From Cytobacillus solani (lineage in GTDB: Bacteria; Bacillota; Bacilli; Bacillales; Cytobacillaceae): 64,000 bases of DNA. The stretch lies in the NCBI RefSeq assembly GCF_001420595.1, contig NZ_LJIX01000006.1, positions 4,244,857 through 4,308,856 of the forward strand, read 5' to 3'. The translations under genes and the position numbers were made by a program. The notes beneath the pieces were generated by a model. It had not been told where the DNA came from. It ran no database searches and saw nothing but the letters and a program-made list of their open reading frames with translations. Below, one piece after another: positions 1 to 9,161 of the stretch. Position 1 is the first letter of the stretch. Each line of letters begins with the position of its first letter.

Positions 1-620
1 AACACAGCATCCCCAGGCTTTAACAAACATTGAACGACTAGATGTAAAGCTTGTTGTGCCCCAGAAGTAATTAGAATAGAGGAGGGATTTGTTTCAATCT
101 CCCGGAACTCCTTCACATGCTTTGCAATAGTCGTCCTTAATCCTGCATTCCCCTGAGGATGATCATAACCTAACCGGCCGATAAAAGAGCGAGTGGACGT
201 AATCTCCCTTAATGCATTCGTCGGAAAAAGATCCTCTGATAATTCACCGCTCGCTAAATTGATTAGTTTCTGCTCTTCCATCTCTTTACGTATTCTTTGG
301 GTGAGCGGCAAATTTGGCAAAAATGAACCGGCTTCTATGTATCTGTTCCAACTAGGGATACGTTTTTTTGTTATCCCCCATATATCCTGACTTATCATCG
401 TGCCACTTCCGCGAATTCGTTGAACTAAACCATTTGATTCAATCTCATCATATGCAGCTACAACTGTACTCCTATTGATATTTAGCTCTTTCGCTAAGTA
501 TCTCTCCGATGGAAGAGGTTTATCTGGCGGAAAGGTCCCATCAGCAATTCCATTTTCAATATATTCAGCAATTTGTTTATATATCGGTTTTTTAGACTTT
601 CGATCAAGATTCCAGTCCAT
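1..620 (-). CDS. MocR-type GntR/aminotransferase regulator (partial, 3' end outside window)
   Basis: The product starts MDWNLDRKSKKPIYKQ and shows a GntR winged-helix domain (about residues 10-75, including PLPSERYLAKELNINRSTV), a linker, then the start of a PLP-dependent aminotransferase fold I domain (YDHPQGNAGLRTTIAKH, ITSGAQQAL). This is the MocR/PdxR architecture, in which a dead aminotransferase domain senses PLP or an amino-acid-derived ligand. About 206 codons are visible; the family is usually 450-500. The ATG at 620 follows an AGAGATGG stretch; an in-frame TTG lies 24 bases upstream. The target gene is unknown, but the inverted repeat upstream suggests at least self-regulation. Confidence 0.85.
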   Translation of the reverse strand, partial: MDWNLDRKSKKPIYKQIAEYIENGIADGTFPPDKPLPSERYLAKELNINRSTVVAAYDEIESNGLVQRIRGSGTMISQDIWGITKKRIPSWNRYIEAGSFLPNLPLTQRIRKEMEEQKLINLASGELSEDLFPTNALREITSTRSFIGRLGYDHPQGNAGLRTTIAKHVKEFREIETNPSSILITSGAQQALHLVVQCLLKPGDAV

Positions 621-648
621 TTCATTCCATCTCTTTTCATTCAAAATT

Positions 649-697
649 GTGATCTAATTTTCGTTACTTTTATCTATTATAACGATAATTAGATCAC
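649..697 (-). promoter_or_regulatory. MocR promoter with long inverted-repeat operator
   Basis: Positions 649-666 (GTGATCTAATTTTCGTTA) and 680-697 form an inverted repeat matching at 17 of 18 bases, with a 13-base spacer. On the minus strand a TATAAT box lies at 681-676 between the arms, with a weak -35 (TTCAAT) just upstream. Arms flanking the -10 of the MocR gene fit MocR autoregulation. The repeat is read directly; the regulator assignment is inferred. Confidence 0.6.
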
Positions 698-740
698 GTA
701 TTGAATTCTCCTGATCCATATAATGTTGCAGCGAACTCCT

Positions 741-935
741 TTAAGCGAAAAAGCTAATGTACACACCAAGGGCGATAATAGACAAAAAAATAACCGCAAC
801 ATATATGAACGTTAAATTAGTCGTATTTTTTTTCGTCGTTTCGCTATATTTTTCATCCGTCTTCCGCGTTACCATTAAAGTCCCAACCAAGGCGATTATC
901 AAAATAATAAAGACAAAGGCAATTAATATTTTCAT
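741..935 (-). CDS. Small two-helix membrane protein of unknown function
   Basis: A 64-residue product starting MKILIAFVFIILIIALVGTLMV. It has two hydrophobic helices (about residues 2-22 and 43-62) joined by a charged linker (RKTDEKYSETTKKN). The ATG at 935 is preferred over one two codons upstream because AGGTGG sits 9 bases before it and only 3 before the upstream one. No family recognised. It stands alone between the MocR gene and the symporter. Confidence 0.6.
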   Translation of the reverse strand: MKILIAFVFIILIIALVGTLMVTRKTDEKYSETTKKNTTNLTFIYVAVIFLSIIALGVYISFFA

Positions 936-941
936 CGTCAT

Positions 942-1421
942 CGTCCACCTCTATAAAAAATGATTTACTTCCACTACATTTAAGTAATCAGTATAAAATA
1001 AATGAAAAGGAATTGACCCATCCACTTTTGAATAATTTTCGCCATCCATTTGAATATTCTTTCTATTCATTTTTATATTATTTTCTTTTTCTTTCAATTA
1101 AACGTGATTGGGAATAATAAGTTGGATTGATGTCTAGATATATTTAACATTAACAAATTACACATTTGCCCCTATTATTTTAGTAAATGCCTTTTTACAT
1201 TTTTTGTACAAAAATATTGAGATGCATCATAAATCGTTAAGGTCAACAAAAAAAAACATCCACATTTTTTATGTAGATGTTAAATTTATGACGTAACGCT
1301 CATTTCTTTAACTTTCAGGCGAGAATATATTTTCCTTAGCCTAATAAAGAGTCGGTACCTGCCTTTTATAGTATGGAAATCAATAAATTACTTAGAATGA
1401 TAAACGTTTAAATTAAGCCAT
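942..1421. other. Intergenic, no gene seen
   Basis: AT-rich spacer without a credible ORF. Its only clear structure is the symporter terminator at 1246-1280. Confidence 0.6.
1246..1280 (-). terminator. Intrinsic terminator of the symporter gene
   Basis: Near-perfect 10-bp stem (ACATCCACAT at 1256-1265 pairing with ATGTAGATGT at 1271-1280, one mismatch) with a 5-base loop. On the minus strand it is followed by a run of T (plus-strand A-run 1247-1255). Confidence 0.75.
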
Positions 1422-2642
1422 TTATTGATTGAAAATTTTATAATCGATTTCATTTTCACTTTTAGCAATAATAAATGCGCTTAAAGTATCTGAATCAACA
1501 TTTAAAATCGTGCGCAGCATGCCAACAAACCATTCTACTCCAGCAAATAGGGCGATACTCTCAATTGGCAATCCCAATTGTGGAACGACAATAGACAATG
1601 ATACTAATCCCGCACCTGGTACTACAGCATTTGCGAGGGAAGCTAATGTTGCTAAAATAACAAGATAAAAGTATTCTCCACCTGAATATGAAATTCCAGC
1701 AATCTGTGAAATTGTGACTAATGTAATTGCCATATGCATAGCTGACCCGTTACTATTGAGTGACATTCCTAATGGAAGGACTAATTTTGTAATTCTTTCA
1801 CTTATTCCAAGTTTCTCCTTCGCATCCTTTAAAGCAATTGGCAGAGTAACAGCAGAAGATGTAGTAGTTAAAGCCATAATAGACATTGGAGCCATATTCT
1901 TGATTAATTTAACCATACTTACTTTACAGTATAAGGAAACAAATAGAAACCACATAAATAGAAATATAAAAGTGGCCAAACAATAAATTAATAAGTACTT
2001 TGCCAATGGAAGTAAAACTTGCAAACCCATATTTCCGATAGTAGAGGCTATTATAAAAAATATTCCCACTGGTGCAATCTTCATAATTAAGGTAACCAAT
2101 TTTAAGATGACTGAATTAAACTGTACTGTTCCTTGAAATATTTTGTTTTCTTTGTCATCTAACCTGACATAACTTAATGCCAGTCCAAAAATGATGGCAA
2201 AAATAATAACTTGAACAATCGATCCTTGCGCCATAGAGTTAATTATATTTGTAGGAAAAAAATTAAGAATCGTATCTTCTATAGAGCTTGCTGTACCCAT
2301 TTCTGGCAGTGGATTGTCCGAGAGTAGAGTGGAATCAATTCCTTTCCCTATTTTAAATAACACTCCTATTACCATACCAAATAAGGCAGCCAGGAAAGAT
2401 GAAGTGATAAAAACAATGACCGTTTTAAATCCTAATTTTCCTAATTTCCTTGGATTTAACCCACCAACTGCTTCAATAATCTGTCCCATGACTAATAAAA
2501 CAATGGACATTTGAATCAACCGTAAAAATATATTTCCAAAGACATCAATGGATGTCATGAATTTTCCGAAGAATCCACCAAATAATACGCCAAGAATAGT
2601 CGCTAGAATAATCTGAGTGGTTATGTTCATTCTTATTTTCAT
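1422..2642 (-). CDS. Dicarboxylate/amino acid:cation symporter (DAACS/GltP-like)
   Basis: A 406-residue polytopic membrane protein of normal length for the sodium- or proton-coupled dicarboxylate/glutamate symporter family. Hydrophobic segments run throughout. The re-entrant loop motif region is visible as MALTTTSSAVTLPIAL, and a conserved late segment reads LPLGMSLNSNGSAMHMAI. Start ATG 2642 has GGAG 8 bases upstream. It lies downstream of the carbamate kinase gene but is separated from it by a terminator, so it is probably a separate transcript. Substrate not determinable; it could serve import or export for the neighbouring pathway. Confidence 0.88.
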   Translation of the reverse strand: MKIRMNITTQIILATILGVLFGGFFGKFMTSIDVFGNIFLRLIQMSIVLLVMGQIIEAVGGLNPRKLGKLGFKTVIVFITSSFLAALFGMVIGVLFKIGKGIDSTLLSDNPLPEMGTASSIEDTILNFFPTNIINSMAQGSIVQVIIFAIIFGLALSYVRLDDKENKIFQGTVQFNSVILKLVTLIMKIAPVGIFFIIASTIGNMGLQVLLPLAKYLLIYCLATFIFLFMWFLFVSLYCKVSMVKLIKNMAPMSIMALTTTSSAVTLPIALKDAKEKLGISERITKLVLPLGMSLNSNGSAMHMAITLVTISQIAGISYSGGEYFYLVILATLASLANAVVPGAGLVSLSIVVPQLGLPIESIALFAGVEWFVGMLRTILNVDSDTLSAFIIAKSENEIDYKIFNQ

Positions 2643-2743
2643 ATTTTTTCTCCTAGATCTTATAAGAGTGTCTGGATCATATTAATTTATTTTTTTCAGA
2701 TTTACAATCTATTTAGCGGCTTTTACTTTAAATATTTTTGTAA

Positions 2744-2785
2744 AGAAAAAGAACTGGAGACTACACAATTAGATATTTCTCCAGT
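2744..2785 (-). terminator. Terminator after the carbamate kinase gene
   Basis: ACTGGAGA (2753-2760) pairs with TCTCCAGT (2778-2785). On the minus strand the stem is followed by TTCTTTTTCTTTA. It ends the fdrA-type operon. Confidence 0.75.
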
Positions 2786-2862
2786 CCCATAAAAAAGCAT
2801 GATAAAAAATTCATTTCTAAACTACTACTCTACTTTTAGAACTCTTATTATAGTATGACAAA

Positions 2863-3825
2863 CTAAATGGCATTCTCTAAATAATTGTTATTCTTTACGA
2901 CTGTCCCAGTTAGCTCATCTTTGAGATTTGCGATATTATCTAATGAAGTAATAACTGCCTTTGCATTTGGACTATTTTCCAAGAAATTAACAACAGCTTC
3001 AACTTTTGGCAGCATACTTCCTGCTGCAAACTGATTTTGATTGATATATTCCTTCAATTCAGTAAGAGTAACGTCCTCAAGTTTTTTCTGATTTTCTTTA
3101 CCATAGTTAATAAACACATAATCAACACCAGTAAGAATAATCAAGTAATCTGCCTTCACAAGTTCAGCTAGTTTTGCCGCAGCGAAATCCTTATCAATTA
3201 CTGCTTCAACACCTTTGATTCCTTCTTCTGTTTTAATAACTGGAATTCCGCCGCCGCCGGCTGAAATTGTAATAAATCCATTTTTCACAAGGTTTTCTAC
3301 TATCGGGTATTCAATAATTTCAAGCGGCTTTGGTGAAGCAACTACCTTACGCCATCCTCTGCCAGCATCTTCTATATAAACGGACCCATCTTTTTCCGCA
3401 ACGGTTTTTGCTTCCTCTTCTGTTAAAAAAGGCCCAACTGGTTTTGTAGGATTCATAAAAGCAGGATCATCTTTATCAACTAAGCATTGAGTAATAATTG
3501 AAGCCGTCTGTTTATCAATATTTTCCTCTTTAAGCGCTTCATTCATAGCATTTTGCAGCCAAAATCCAATACTGCCTTGAGTCATGGCAACACAGGAATC
3601 TAATGGCAATGCAGGATTTATTTCAGAGTCAGCAGTCATTTGCTGGTTTAACAAGTTTCCAACTTGTGGTCCATTTCCATGACTGATTACTAATTCATGT
3701 CCTTGCTTTACTAATGCTACTAGTTTTTCAGCTGTTTCCTTTAATACCTTTTGTTGTCCCAGTGCAGTGGGGTCATCAGTTAAGATTGCATTCCCGCCTA
3801 GTGCAACGACGATTTTTTTTCCCAT
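2863..3825 (-). CDS. arcC: Carbamate kinase
   Basis: A 320-residue amino-acid-kinase-fold protein that transfers phosphate from carbamoyl phosphate to ADP. Seen: [10 protein letters not shown] at the N-terminus, [12 protein letters not shown], the GGGGIPV motif, [13 protein letters not shown] and [11 protein letters not shown]. Length is normal for ArcC/YahI. Start ATG 3825 follows GAGGAG. It is last in an operon behind DUF2877 (22-base gap) and the FdrA fusion, the same set as in E. coli yah and allantoin loci. Its likely job is to harvest ATP from carbamoyl phosphate made by the two upstream proteins rather than to act in arginine deiminase metabolism; no arcA or arcB is nearby. Confidence 0.93.
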   Translation of the reverse strand: MGKKIVVALGGNAILTDDPTALGQQKVLKETAEKLVALVKQGHELVISHGNGPQVGNLLNQQMTADSEINPALPLDSCVAMTQGSIGFWLQNAMNEALKEENIDKQTASIITQCLVDKDDPAFMNPTKPVGPFLTEEEAKTVAEKDGSVYIEDAGRGWRKVVASPKPLEIIEYPIVENLVKNGFITISAGGGGIPVIKTEEGIKGVEAVIDKDFAAAKLAELVKADYLIILTGVDYVFINYGKENQKKLEDVTLTELKEYINQNQFAAGSMLPKVEAVVNFLENSPNAKAVITSLDNIANLKDELTGTVVKNNNYLENAI

Positions 3826-3847
3826 CTATATAACACTCCTCAAATTT

Positions 3848-4702
3848 TTATTTCTGCATCAGCTTCTTTAATGCGACTTGGATACCAAATAAAGTATCGA
3901 TCCCTGAAGTATGACCGTAGTTTGTTACGTTTTTCACAAGTCTTCTGGCTTTAGCAATTTCAACCGTTCCAGATAAATTGTTTAGTAAATGCTTAAAACT
4001 TTCACTAACATAGCCATTCAGCAGGCATTGGTAGTAACTGCGACTAACATCAGTGGTTGAAGAATGCCTACTTAAGAACTCACTCAGCTCTTCTCTACAA
4101 GATGAATCATCTGAAAAGCATGACTCTACCATAATCAGACCGGAAATAAAATCATCACCGCTTGGAGTCAAACCAATTCCTCTGCCAAAAAAATGTTCTA
4201 TAATGGCTTTGATAACCTTCTTATGATCTGACTGTGCAGAGATGAATTCATTTAGCAAGGATGATTCTTTGGCAGATTGAATAACACCTGAATCCCCAAG
4301 GAAGTCAATTTGATTGATTAGTCTAAATATTTCATTGTTTTTTACATCCACCCTATCGATTGGAAGATGACTTAACCGCAAATCTACTTCCGAAAGCTTA
4401 TCCAGTTTGATCTTCACCTCATGATTTGATGTATCAATCATGATTTTTCCATCTTCATATCGAACAGAATTTCCTGCTGAAATTCTGTTTAACAGCTGTT
4501 GAAGGCTGTTTCCCGGAATATTGACCCCAAATGCGGACACTGGTGTCCCTAAAGACCCGACATGCACTAATTGGTCATGAAATACAAGATTAAAGCTAGT
4601 TTGAAAAACACTGTGAATGTTCCCAACAGAATTTTCATATAAAATATGGGGTAAATAATTGCTCTTTACCCCATATTCAATTTCTAAGGAATTAGAAATC
4701 AT
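3848..4702 (-). CDS. DUF2877 protein (YahE/YlbF/AllH type)
   Basis: A 284-residue DUF2877 protein. The family signature GIGLTPSGDDFISGLI is at about residues 174-190, with a C-terminal YGHTSGIDTLFGI motif. AllH (YlbF) is a subunit of oxamate carbamoyltransferase together with FdrA (AllF) and YlbE (AllG); this homologue most likely completes an analogous complex. Its ATG overlaps the stop of the upstream fusion gene by one base (TAATG), so translation is probably coupled. Substrate is not shown by the sequence. Confidence 0.85.
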   Translation of the reverse strand: MISNSLEIEYGVKSNYLPHILYENSVGNIHSVFQTSFNLVFHDQLVHVGSLGTPVSAFGVNIPGNSLQQLLNRISAGNSVRYEDGKIMIDTSNHEVKIKLDKLSEVDLRLSHLPIDRVDVKNNEIFRLINQIDFLGDSGVIQSAKESSLLNEFISAQSDHKKVIKAIIEHFFGRGIGLTPSGDDFISGLIMVESCFSDDSSCREELSEFLSRHSSTTDVSRSYYQCLLNGYVSESFKHLLNNLSGTVEIAKARRLVKNVTNYGHTSGIDTLFGIQVALKKLMQK

Positions 4703-7700
4703 TATTCAACTGTGATTCCTAGTTTTTCTGCATACGCTTCTAACGCTTTTTCAAAACATGCTAGAGGAGCTCTTACTGTTCCAGCACCGATTTGTCCTAC
4801 TCCAGCTTTTTTATGGGCAATACCGGTATTAATGATTGGTGTAATGCCTGTTTCCACAACTTTTCTTATATCAATTCCTAAACAAGTTCCCTTGAAGTCC
4901 CAAGTTGGAATACTCCAGTTAGGGTTATGTGAAATACTGATTTCCGCCATTTCATTAGATACCCTTAATGCATCCTCAAAGCCGCCAGCACCAACAAATC
5001 TAGTAACACCTGGTGCAGCTACCATTGCCATACCGCCGACGCCGACTGTTTCAGTAATGGCGCTATCACCGATATCAGGATTTCCATCTTCTTCTGAGTA
5101 TCCTGTAAAATATAATCCTTTTGGTGTGTTAACAGGGGCAGTAAACCATTGATCACCCATTCCGCTAATACGAACACCAAAGTTTTTACCGTTTCTAGTT
5201 AATGTGGTAACAACTGTACCACTTTCTATCTTTCTCGCATGGTCCATGATTGCTTTACTTGTCGCCATCATGATATTTAAGAAGAACTGATCCGTATCTG
5301 CCAAGAATTGAATCACTTCTTCCTTCGTGCTGTCTTCAATATCCAGCTTAACAATAGAAGGACTGATTTCTTTTAGGAATACTAGAGATCCCGCAATGTT
5401 TCTTTGATGGAATTCGTCTCCCATTGTAATGGCCTTTGCAATCATAACATTTAGGTTGATTCCGTCACCTTTAAGTTTTATAGCTTGACTTAAAACTGGT
5501 CCTAAAACATTTGCCATCCAGTGTAGGCGATCGACTACTTCTTGGGAATATGCTCCGAAACGCAGAACTTTACCGATTCCTTCGTTCATTGTGCAGTAAC
5601 CAACCGTGCCATCTACTTTGTTTTCTACAACTAGCACAGCCATATTCGCTGAAGTAATACCGCCCATCGGTCCAACAGCATGAACATGATGACATGGCAT
5701 GAAAGTAACTTCTCCAGATTCAAGTTGTTTTCTTGCTTCTTCTTCCGTAGATGCCCAGCCTTCAAATAATGATGCCCCGATACATGAACCTTGCATTGGA
5801 CCAGTCATTTCATCCCAAGTAATTGGTGGGCCTGCATGAAGCAATACTTTTCCATTTAGTTCTGGAATAACTGATTTTGCAGATACTACATCTACAAGGA
5901 ATGGTTGAGAATTCTTGATTCTATCAATCACCTTTTCATTTGAAGCATTGATTTCTTCTTCTTTTTTACGTAAAGCATTTAAGATCTTGATTAACTTCTT
6001 ATTTCCTCCTGCAACAGGCTTCCAATTGAATTGAAGACTTTGACCACCATATTTAATAATTGGTTCATTAAAGCTTTCAAGACCAACATTGATTACCCGA
6101 GGCATCGTATTTAGCATTTCATCAACAGCTGAGCTAAGTGCAGGTAAAGGATTTTTCTCTTTGCTGTAAGGAATCACTTGCTTATCTGCTTCAACTAATT
6201 CTTTACCCATAAATTTAAGTGCTAATTGAACAGCTTTTGCATTGCTCTCTTCAACAATAACACCTGCTTCTTCTAATGTTGCAACAGCTTGATTGAAGTC
6301 CTGTGGATCCTGTTTTGTCCCTACAACAGTCCCTACAAAATGCAAGTCTCTTCCATCTGCTTTAGCCACTGCAATGGCTTCTTTAATTGCCGGAGCTAAT
6401 GCTTGTGCCATATCTGGATGACTTCCATATCCTAATACACAATCTAGCAGAATCACGCCAGTAGAAGGATCTACTGAATATTCTTTAATTTTGTTCATTC
6501 TAACTTCAGGGTCCATCATCGGATGTGGTTTACCTTGTGTGTAGATGTCATCTCCAAGGTCCATGACTTCAAAACCATGAGACTTTAAGATAAATCCCTC
6601 TTCTTTAACCAATCCGCCTAATTCTAATGATTCAGAAATTAACATACCTGCTTCTGCAGCTAATGTACCGCCTGAATATAGTCCTTTGACTGTCTTACCC
6701 GCTGGCAGAGGATTTTCTACATGATGAGCAGCAGGCTCGTAATAATTTGATTTCACAGACTGTCCGTTCGCCAGATCCACAGCGATTCTTGCTGTTTCCT
6801 CTAATGTGTGTGCAAGGTACACACTGCCTTCGTGGTGATCAGGTTTTTCTCCAAGGAAAATCGCTACCACCGGCTTGCTTACATCGTGAAGCAATTGGAC
6901 AACTTCGTTTCTTACCTGTGGAGCAGGTGGCTTAGAAATGACCACAATCACTTCAGTGGCGTCATGATGCTCTAGACCAACAATGGCATCCTTCACTGTA
7001 ATTGCTCCCACTTTATCACTTAAATCACGGCCGCCTGTCCCGATTGCGTGAACAACACCGCCGCCTAATTTGTCTATCATAGCTGTTACTTCTTGAATAC
7101 CTGTTCCCGAAGCTCCAACAATACCTATATTTCCTTTGTTTACTACATTTGTAAACGCCATTGGAATACCTGAAATAATACCTGTTCCACAGTCAGGTCC
7201 CATTAGCAATAGACCTTTTTCATGCGCTTTTTTCTTAAGTCTTACTTCATCAGCAATAGAAATATTATCACTGAAAGAGAAAACATTAAGATTATAGTCT
7301 AGTGCTTTTTCAATTTCATCCGCAGCGTATTCTCCAGGGATAGAGAATAGGACTAAGTTTGCATCAGGAAGTGCTTCTAGGGCATCCTTCCAATTTTTCA
7401 CACTCTTTAATCCGCCTGACTCTTTTGTTACAGATAGGTCATTTAGAAAACGATCCGTTTCTGCTAATACCAGATTCATAACAGCATCGTCATCTGTATC
7501 AACAACAATTACCATATCATTCCCTTTTGCAGATTCTGCTTCAGGTGTAAGTAATCCGGAATTTCTAAAAATATCTTTATTTGCGTCCGTTCCCATCATG
7601 ATGGAACTTTTATTTACTCCGTCTAAACCATTAACAGAATTCGTTAATAACATCAAATTGATGGAATCTTGATAACTATTTTCTTTAATAATTGTGTGCA

Positions 7701-7704
7701 GCAT
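4702..7704 (-). CDS. FdrA (YahF)-YahG/YlbE fusion protein, putative carbamoyltransferase
   Basis: A 1000-residue product joining two normally separate proteins. The N-terminal half is FdrA-like: a leader ending LMLLTNSVNGLDGV, a CoA-ligase-type nucleotide-binding domain with NIGIVGASGTGIQEV and IGTGGRDLSDKVGAI, then YSGGTLAAEA and VILLDCVLGYGSHPD. The C-terminal about 420 residues are DUF1116 (YahG/YlbE): LLHAGPPITWDEMTGPMQG, MPCHHVHAVGPMGGIT, GYCTMNEGIGKVLRFGA and a C-terminal GITPIINTGIAHK. By analogy with AllFG it should catalyse phosphorolytic carbamoyl transfer giving carbamoyl phosphate. Start chosen at ATG 7704 (MLHTIIKEN) with AGGGGA 8 bases upstream; an upstream extension lacks a site. 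Gene fusion supports a physical complex. Confidence 0.85.
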   Translation of the reverse strand: MLHTIIKENSYQDSINLMLLTNSVNGLDGVNKSSIMMGTDANKDIFRNSGLLTPEAESAKGNDMVIVVDTDDDAVMNLVLAETDRFLNDLSVTKESGGLKSVKNWKDALEALPDANLVLFSIPGEYAADEIEKALDYNLNVFSFSDNISIADEVRLKKKAHEKGLLLMGPDCGTGIISGIPMAFTNVVNKGNIGIVGASGTGIQEVTAMIDKLGGGVVHAIGTGGRDLSDKVGAITVKDAIVGLEHHDATEVIVVISKPPAPQVRNEVVQLLHDVSKPVVAIFLGEKPDHHEGSVYLAHTLEETARIAVDLANGQSVKSNYYEPAAHHVENPLPAGKTVKGLYSGGTLAAEAGMLISESLELGGLVKEEGFILKSHGFEVMDLGDDIYTQGKPHPMMDPEVRMNKIKEYSVDPSTGVILLDCVLGYGSHPDMAQALAPAIKEAIAVAKADGRDLHFVGTVVGTKQDPQDFNQAVATLEEAGVIVEESNAKAVQLALKFMGKELVEADKQVIPYSKEKNPLPALSSAVDEMLNTMPRVINVGLESFNEPIIKYGGQSLQFNWKPVAGGNKKLIKILNALRKKEEEINASNEKVIDRIKNSQPFLVDVVSAKSVIPELNGKVLLHAGPPITWDEMTGPMQGSCIGASLFEGWASTEEEARKQLESGEVTFMPCHHVHAVGPMGGITSANMAVLVVENKVDGTVGYCTMNEGIGKVLRFGAYSQEVVDRLHWMANVLGPVLSQAIKLKGDGINLNVMIAKAITMGDEFHQRNIAGSLVFLKEISPSIVKLDIEDSTKEEVIQFLADTDQFFLNIMMATSKAIMDHARKIESGTVVTTLTRNGKNFGVRISGMGDQWFTAPVNTPKGLYFTGYSEEDGNPDIGDSAITETVGVGGMAMVAAPGVTRFVGAGGFEDALRVSNEMAEISISHNPNWSIPTWDFKGTCLGIDIRKVVETGITPIINTGIAHKKAGVGQIGAGTVRAPLACFEKALEAYAEKLGITVE

Positions 7705-7863
7705 AAAAATATTCCCCTTTCCTTTTCTCGTATTAATTATAAAGTTGACTGTAAGTGTTTCCATCGCTACATGAAGATAAAATAGACAATCGTATGTTAT
7801 CTCTTATAGATAAAAACTTGCTGTAATAGATTCATTGAAATTTAAATGAAAAGGCTTGAGTGT

Positions 7864-7902
7864 AAAAAAAGCCCCTAAATGTTCAGGCAACAAATAGGGA
7901 CT
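7864..7902 (-). terminator. Terminator between amidohydrolase and FdrA fusion genes
   Basis: On the minus strand AGTCCCTA pairs with TAGGGGCT around a 20-base internal section and is followed by TTTTTTT. It separates the permease-amidohydrolase transcript from the downstream fdrA-type operon, or lets only part of transcription through. Confidence 0.7.
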
Positions 7903-7912
7903 CGTCATTTTA

Positions 7913-9136
7913 TTATCGATAAACTGTTACAATCTTTTCAGTTTTTACTGTAACTCGTCCATTTTTAATAACGAACAATCGTGTTGGCAGATCGATGATC
8001 GCGTTTGTAACAGATTCTGTATCTAGTAAAACAAGGTTAGCAGTGTGTCCAACTTCAATCCCATAATCTTTTATACCAAGAGCCTTAGCTGGGTTCGTTG
8101 TGATCATTGGTAAAACAGTCGGTAAATCTGCTGCACCTCCCAAGTGTGCTGTAGGAATGGCTAGCATGGCTGTTTGAACAAGATCGCCTGTTCCATAAGG
8201 AGTAAACGCATTACGAATATTATTTGTAGCGATACACATATTTACTCCACCATCACGTAACGCACGAATTGGCGTAAGACCGCGTCTAACATTATATTCA
8301 TCATTACGTCCACCCATATGCAAATCAGTAGCTGGTAAAGACATAATACTAATTTGGGCTTTGGCTAGACCTTCAATAATTGGTTCTAATTGTTTTTTAG
8401 GAACTGCTCCTAATGCCGTTACGTGACCTAGTGAAACTTGTCCTTCATAACCTTCAGCAATTGTTTTTTCACAAATATATTCAATTGTCATCCCTTCTGG
8501 ATCGTCTTTGAAGTCTTGGTGAAAATCAATTGGTTTGCCATATTTTTTAGCAATTTCAAATACCAAATCAATATGTTCTTTTGCAGGAGAATCATTATAT
8601 GGAATTCCCCCCACTACATCTGCACCGGCTTCCATTGCCTGAAACATCATTTCTTCTGTTCCTGGTGCTTTAAAAATTCCTTCTTGCGGGAATGCAACAA
8701 CTTGCATATCGATAAAACTCTTATATTTTTCCTTTAATTCCATGATCGCTTCAAATCCTGTGAAGCCTTGTGAAGGATCAAATTCAGCATGAGTACGAAT
8801 ATGAGTTGTACCGTTTACGATTAACATTTCAATTGTACGTTGTGCACGATCTAATATATCTTCTTTTGTAAATGTTGGTTTTAACTTTGCAGTAACCTCA
8901 ATGGCTTCCTTTAATGTTCCAGATTTATTTGGAAGGCGGTCAGCAATTAATGCTTTGTCCAAGTGAATATGCCCTTCAATAAATCCAGGAACCAATACCT
9001 TGCCATTTGCTTCGATTACTTGCTTCGCATCTGCATCAATCGCATGCCCAATAGCTGCTATTTTGCCATCTTTAATTGCTACATCTTGTAACTCTGCACC
9101 TTCTTCAAGTCGTGCCTTTTTGATTAAGATATCCAT
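7913..9136 (-). CDS. Cytosine-deaminase-like metal-dependent amidohydrolase (YahJ-like)
   Basis: A 407-residue protein of the CodA/AtzC branch of the amidohydrolase superfamily. Seen: DVAIKDGKIAAIG, the metal motif HIHLD (H56, H58), DFHQDF and SLGHVTALG histidines, and a C-terminal GHTANLVLLD strand. Where cytosine deaminase has a metal Asp (HDDV), this protein appears to read TNNIRNAF, so the Asp seems replaced by Asn; the true substrate is probably not cytosine. Start ATG 9136 has GGAGGG 6 bases upstream; the gene begins 25 bases after the permease stop. Likely role: hydrolytic step feeding the FdrA-type enzyme. Confidence 0.85.
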   Translation of the reverse strand: MDILIKKARLEEGAELQDVAIKDGKIAAIGHAIDADAKQVIEANGKVLVPGFIEGHIHLDKALIADRLPNKSGTLKEAIEVTAKLKPTFTKEDILDRAQRTIEMLIVNGTTHIRTHAEFDPSQGFTGFEAIMELKEKYKSFIDMQVVAFPQEGIFKAPGTEEMMFQAMEAGADVVGGIPYNDSPAKEHIDLVFEIAKKYGKPIDFHQDFKDDPEGMTIEYICEKTIAEGYEGQVSLGHVTALGAVPKKQLEPIIEGLAKAQISIMSLPATDLHMGGRNDEYNVRRGLTPIRALRDGGVNMCIATNNIRNAFTPYGTGDLVQTAMLAIPTAHLGGAADLPTVLPMITTNPAKALGIKDYGIEVGHTANLVLLDTESVTNAIIDLPTRLFVIKNGRVTVKTEKIVTVYR

Positions 9137-9161
9137 ATTAATTCCCTCCATTTTAAGGTTA

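Noticed and set aside
4712-5152. 146-codon plus-strand ORF opposite the FdrA-YahG fusion
   Set aside because: It is antisense to strongly conserved DUF1116 codons and has no ribosome binding site.
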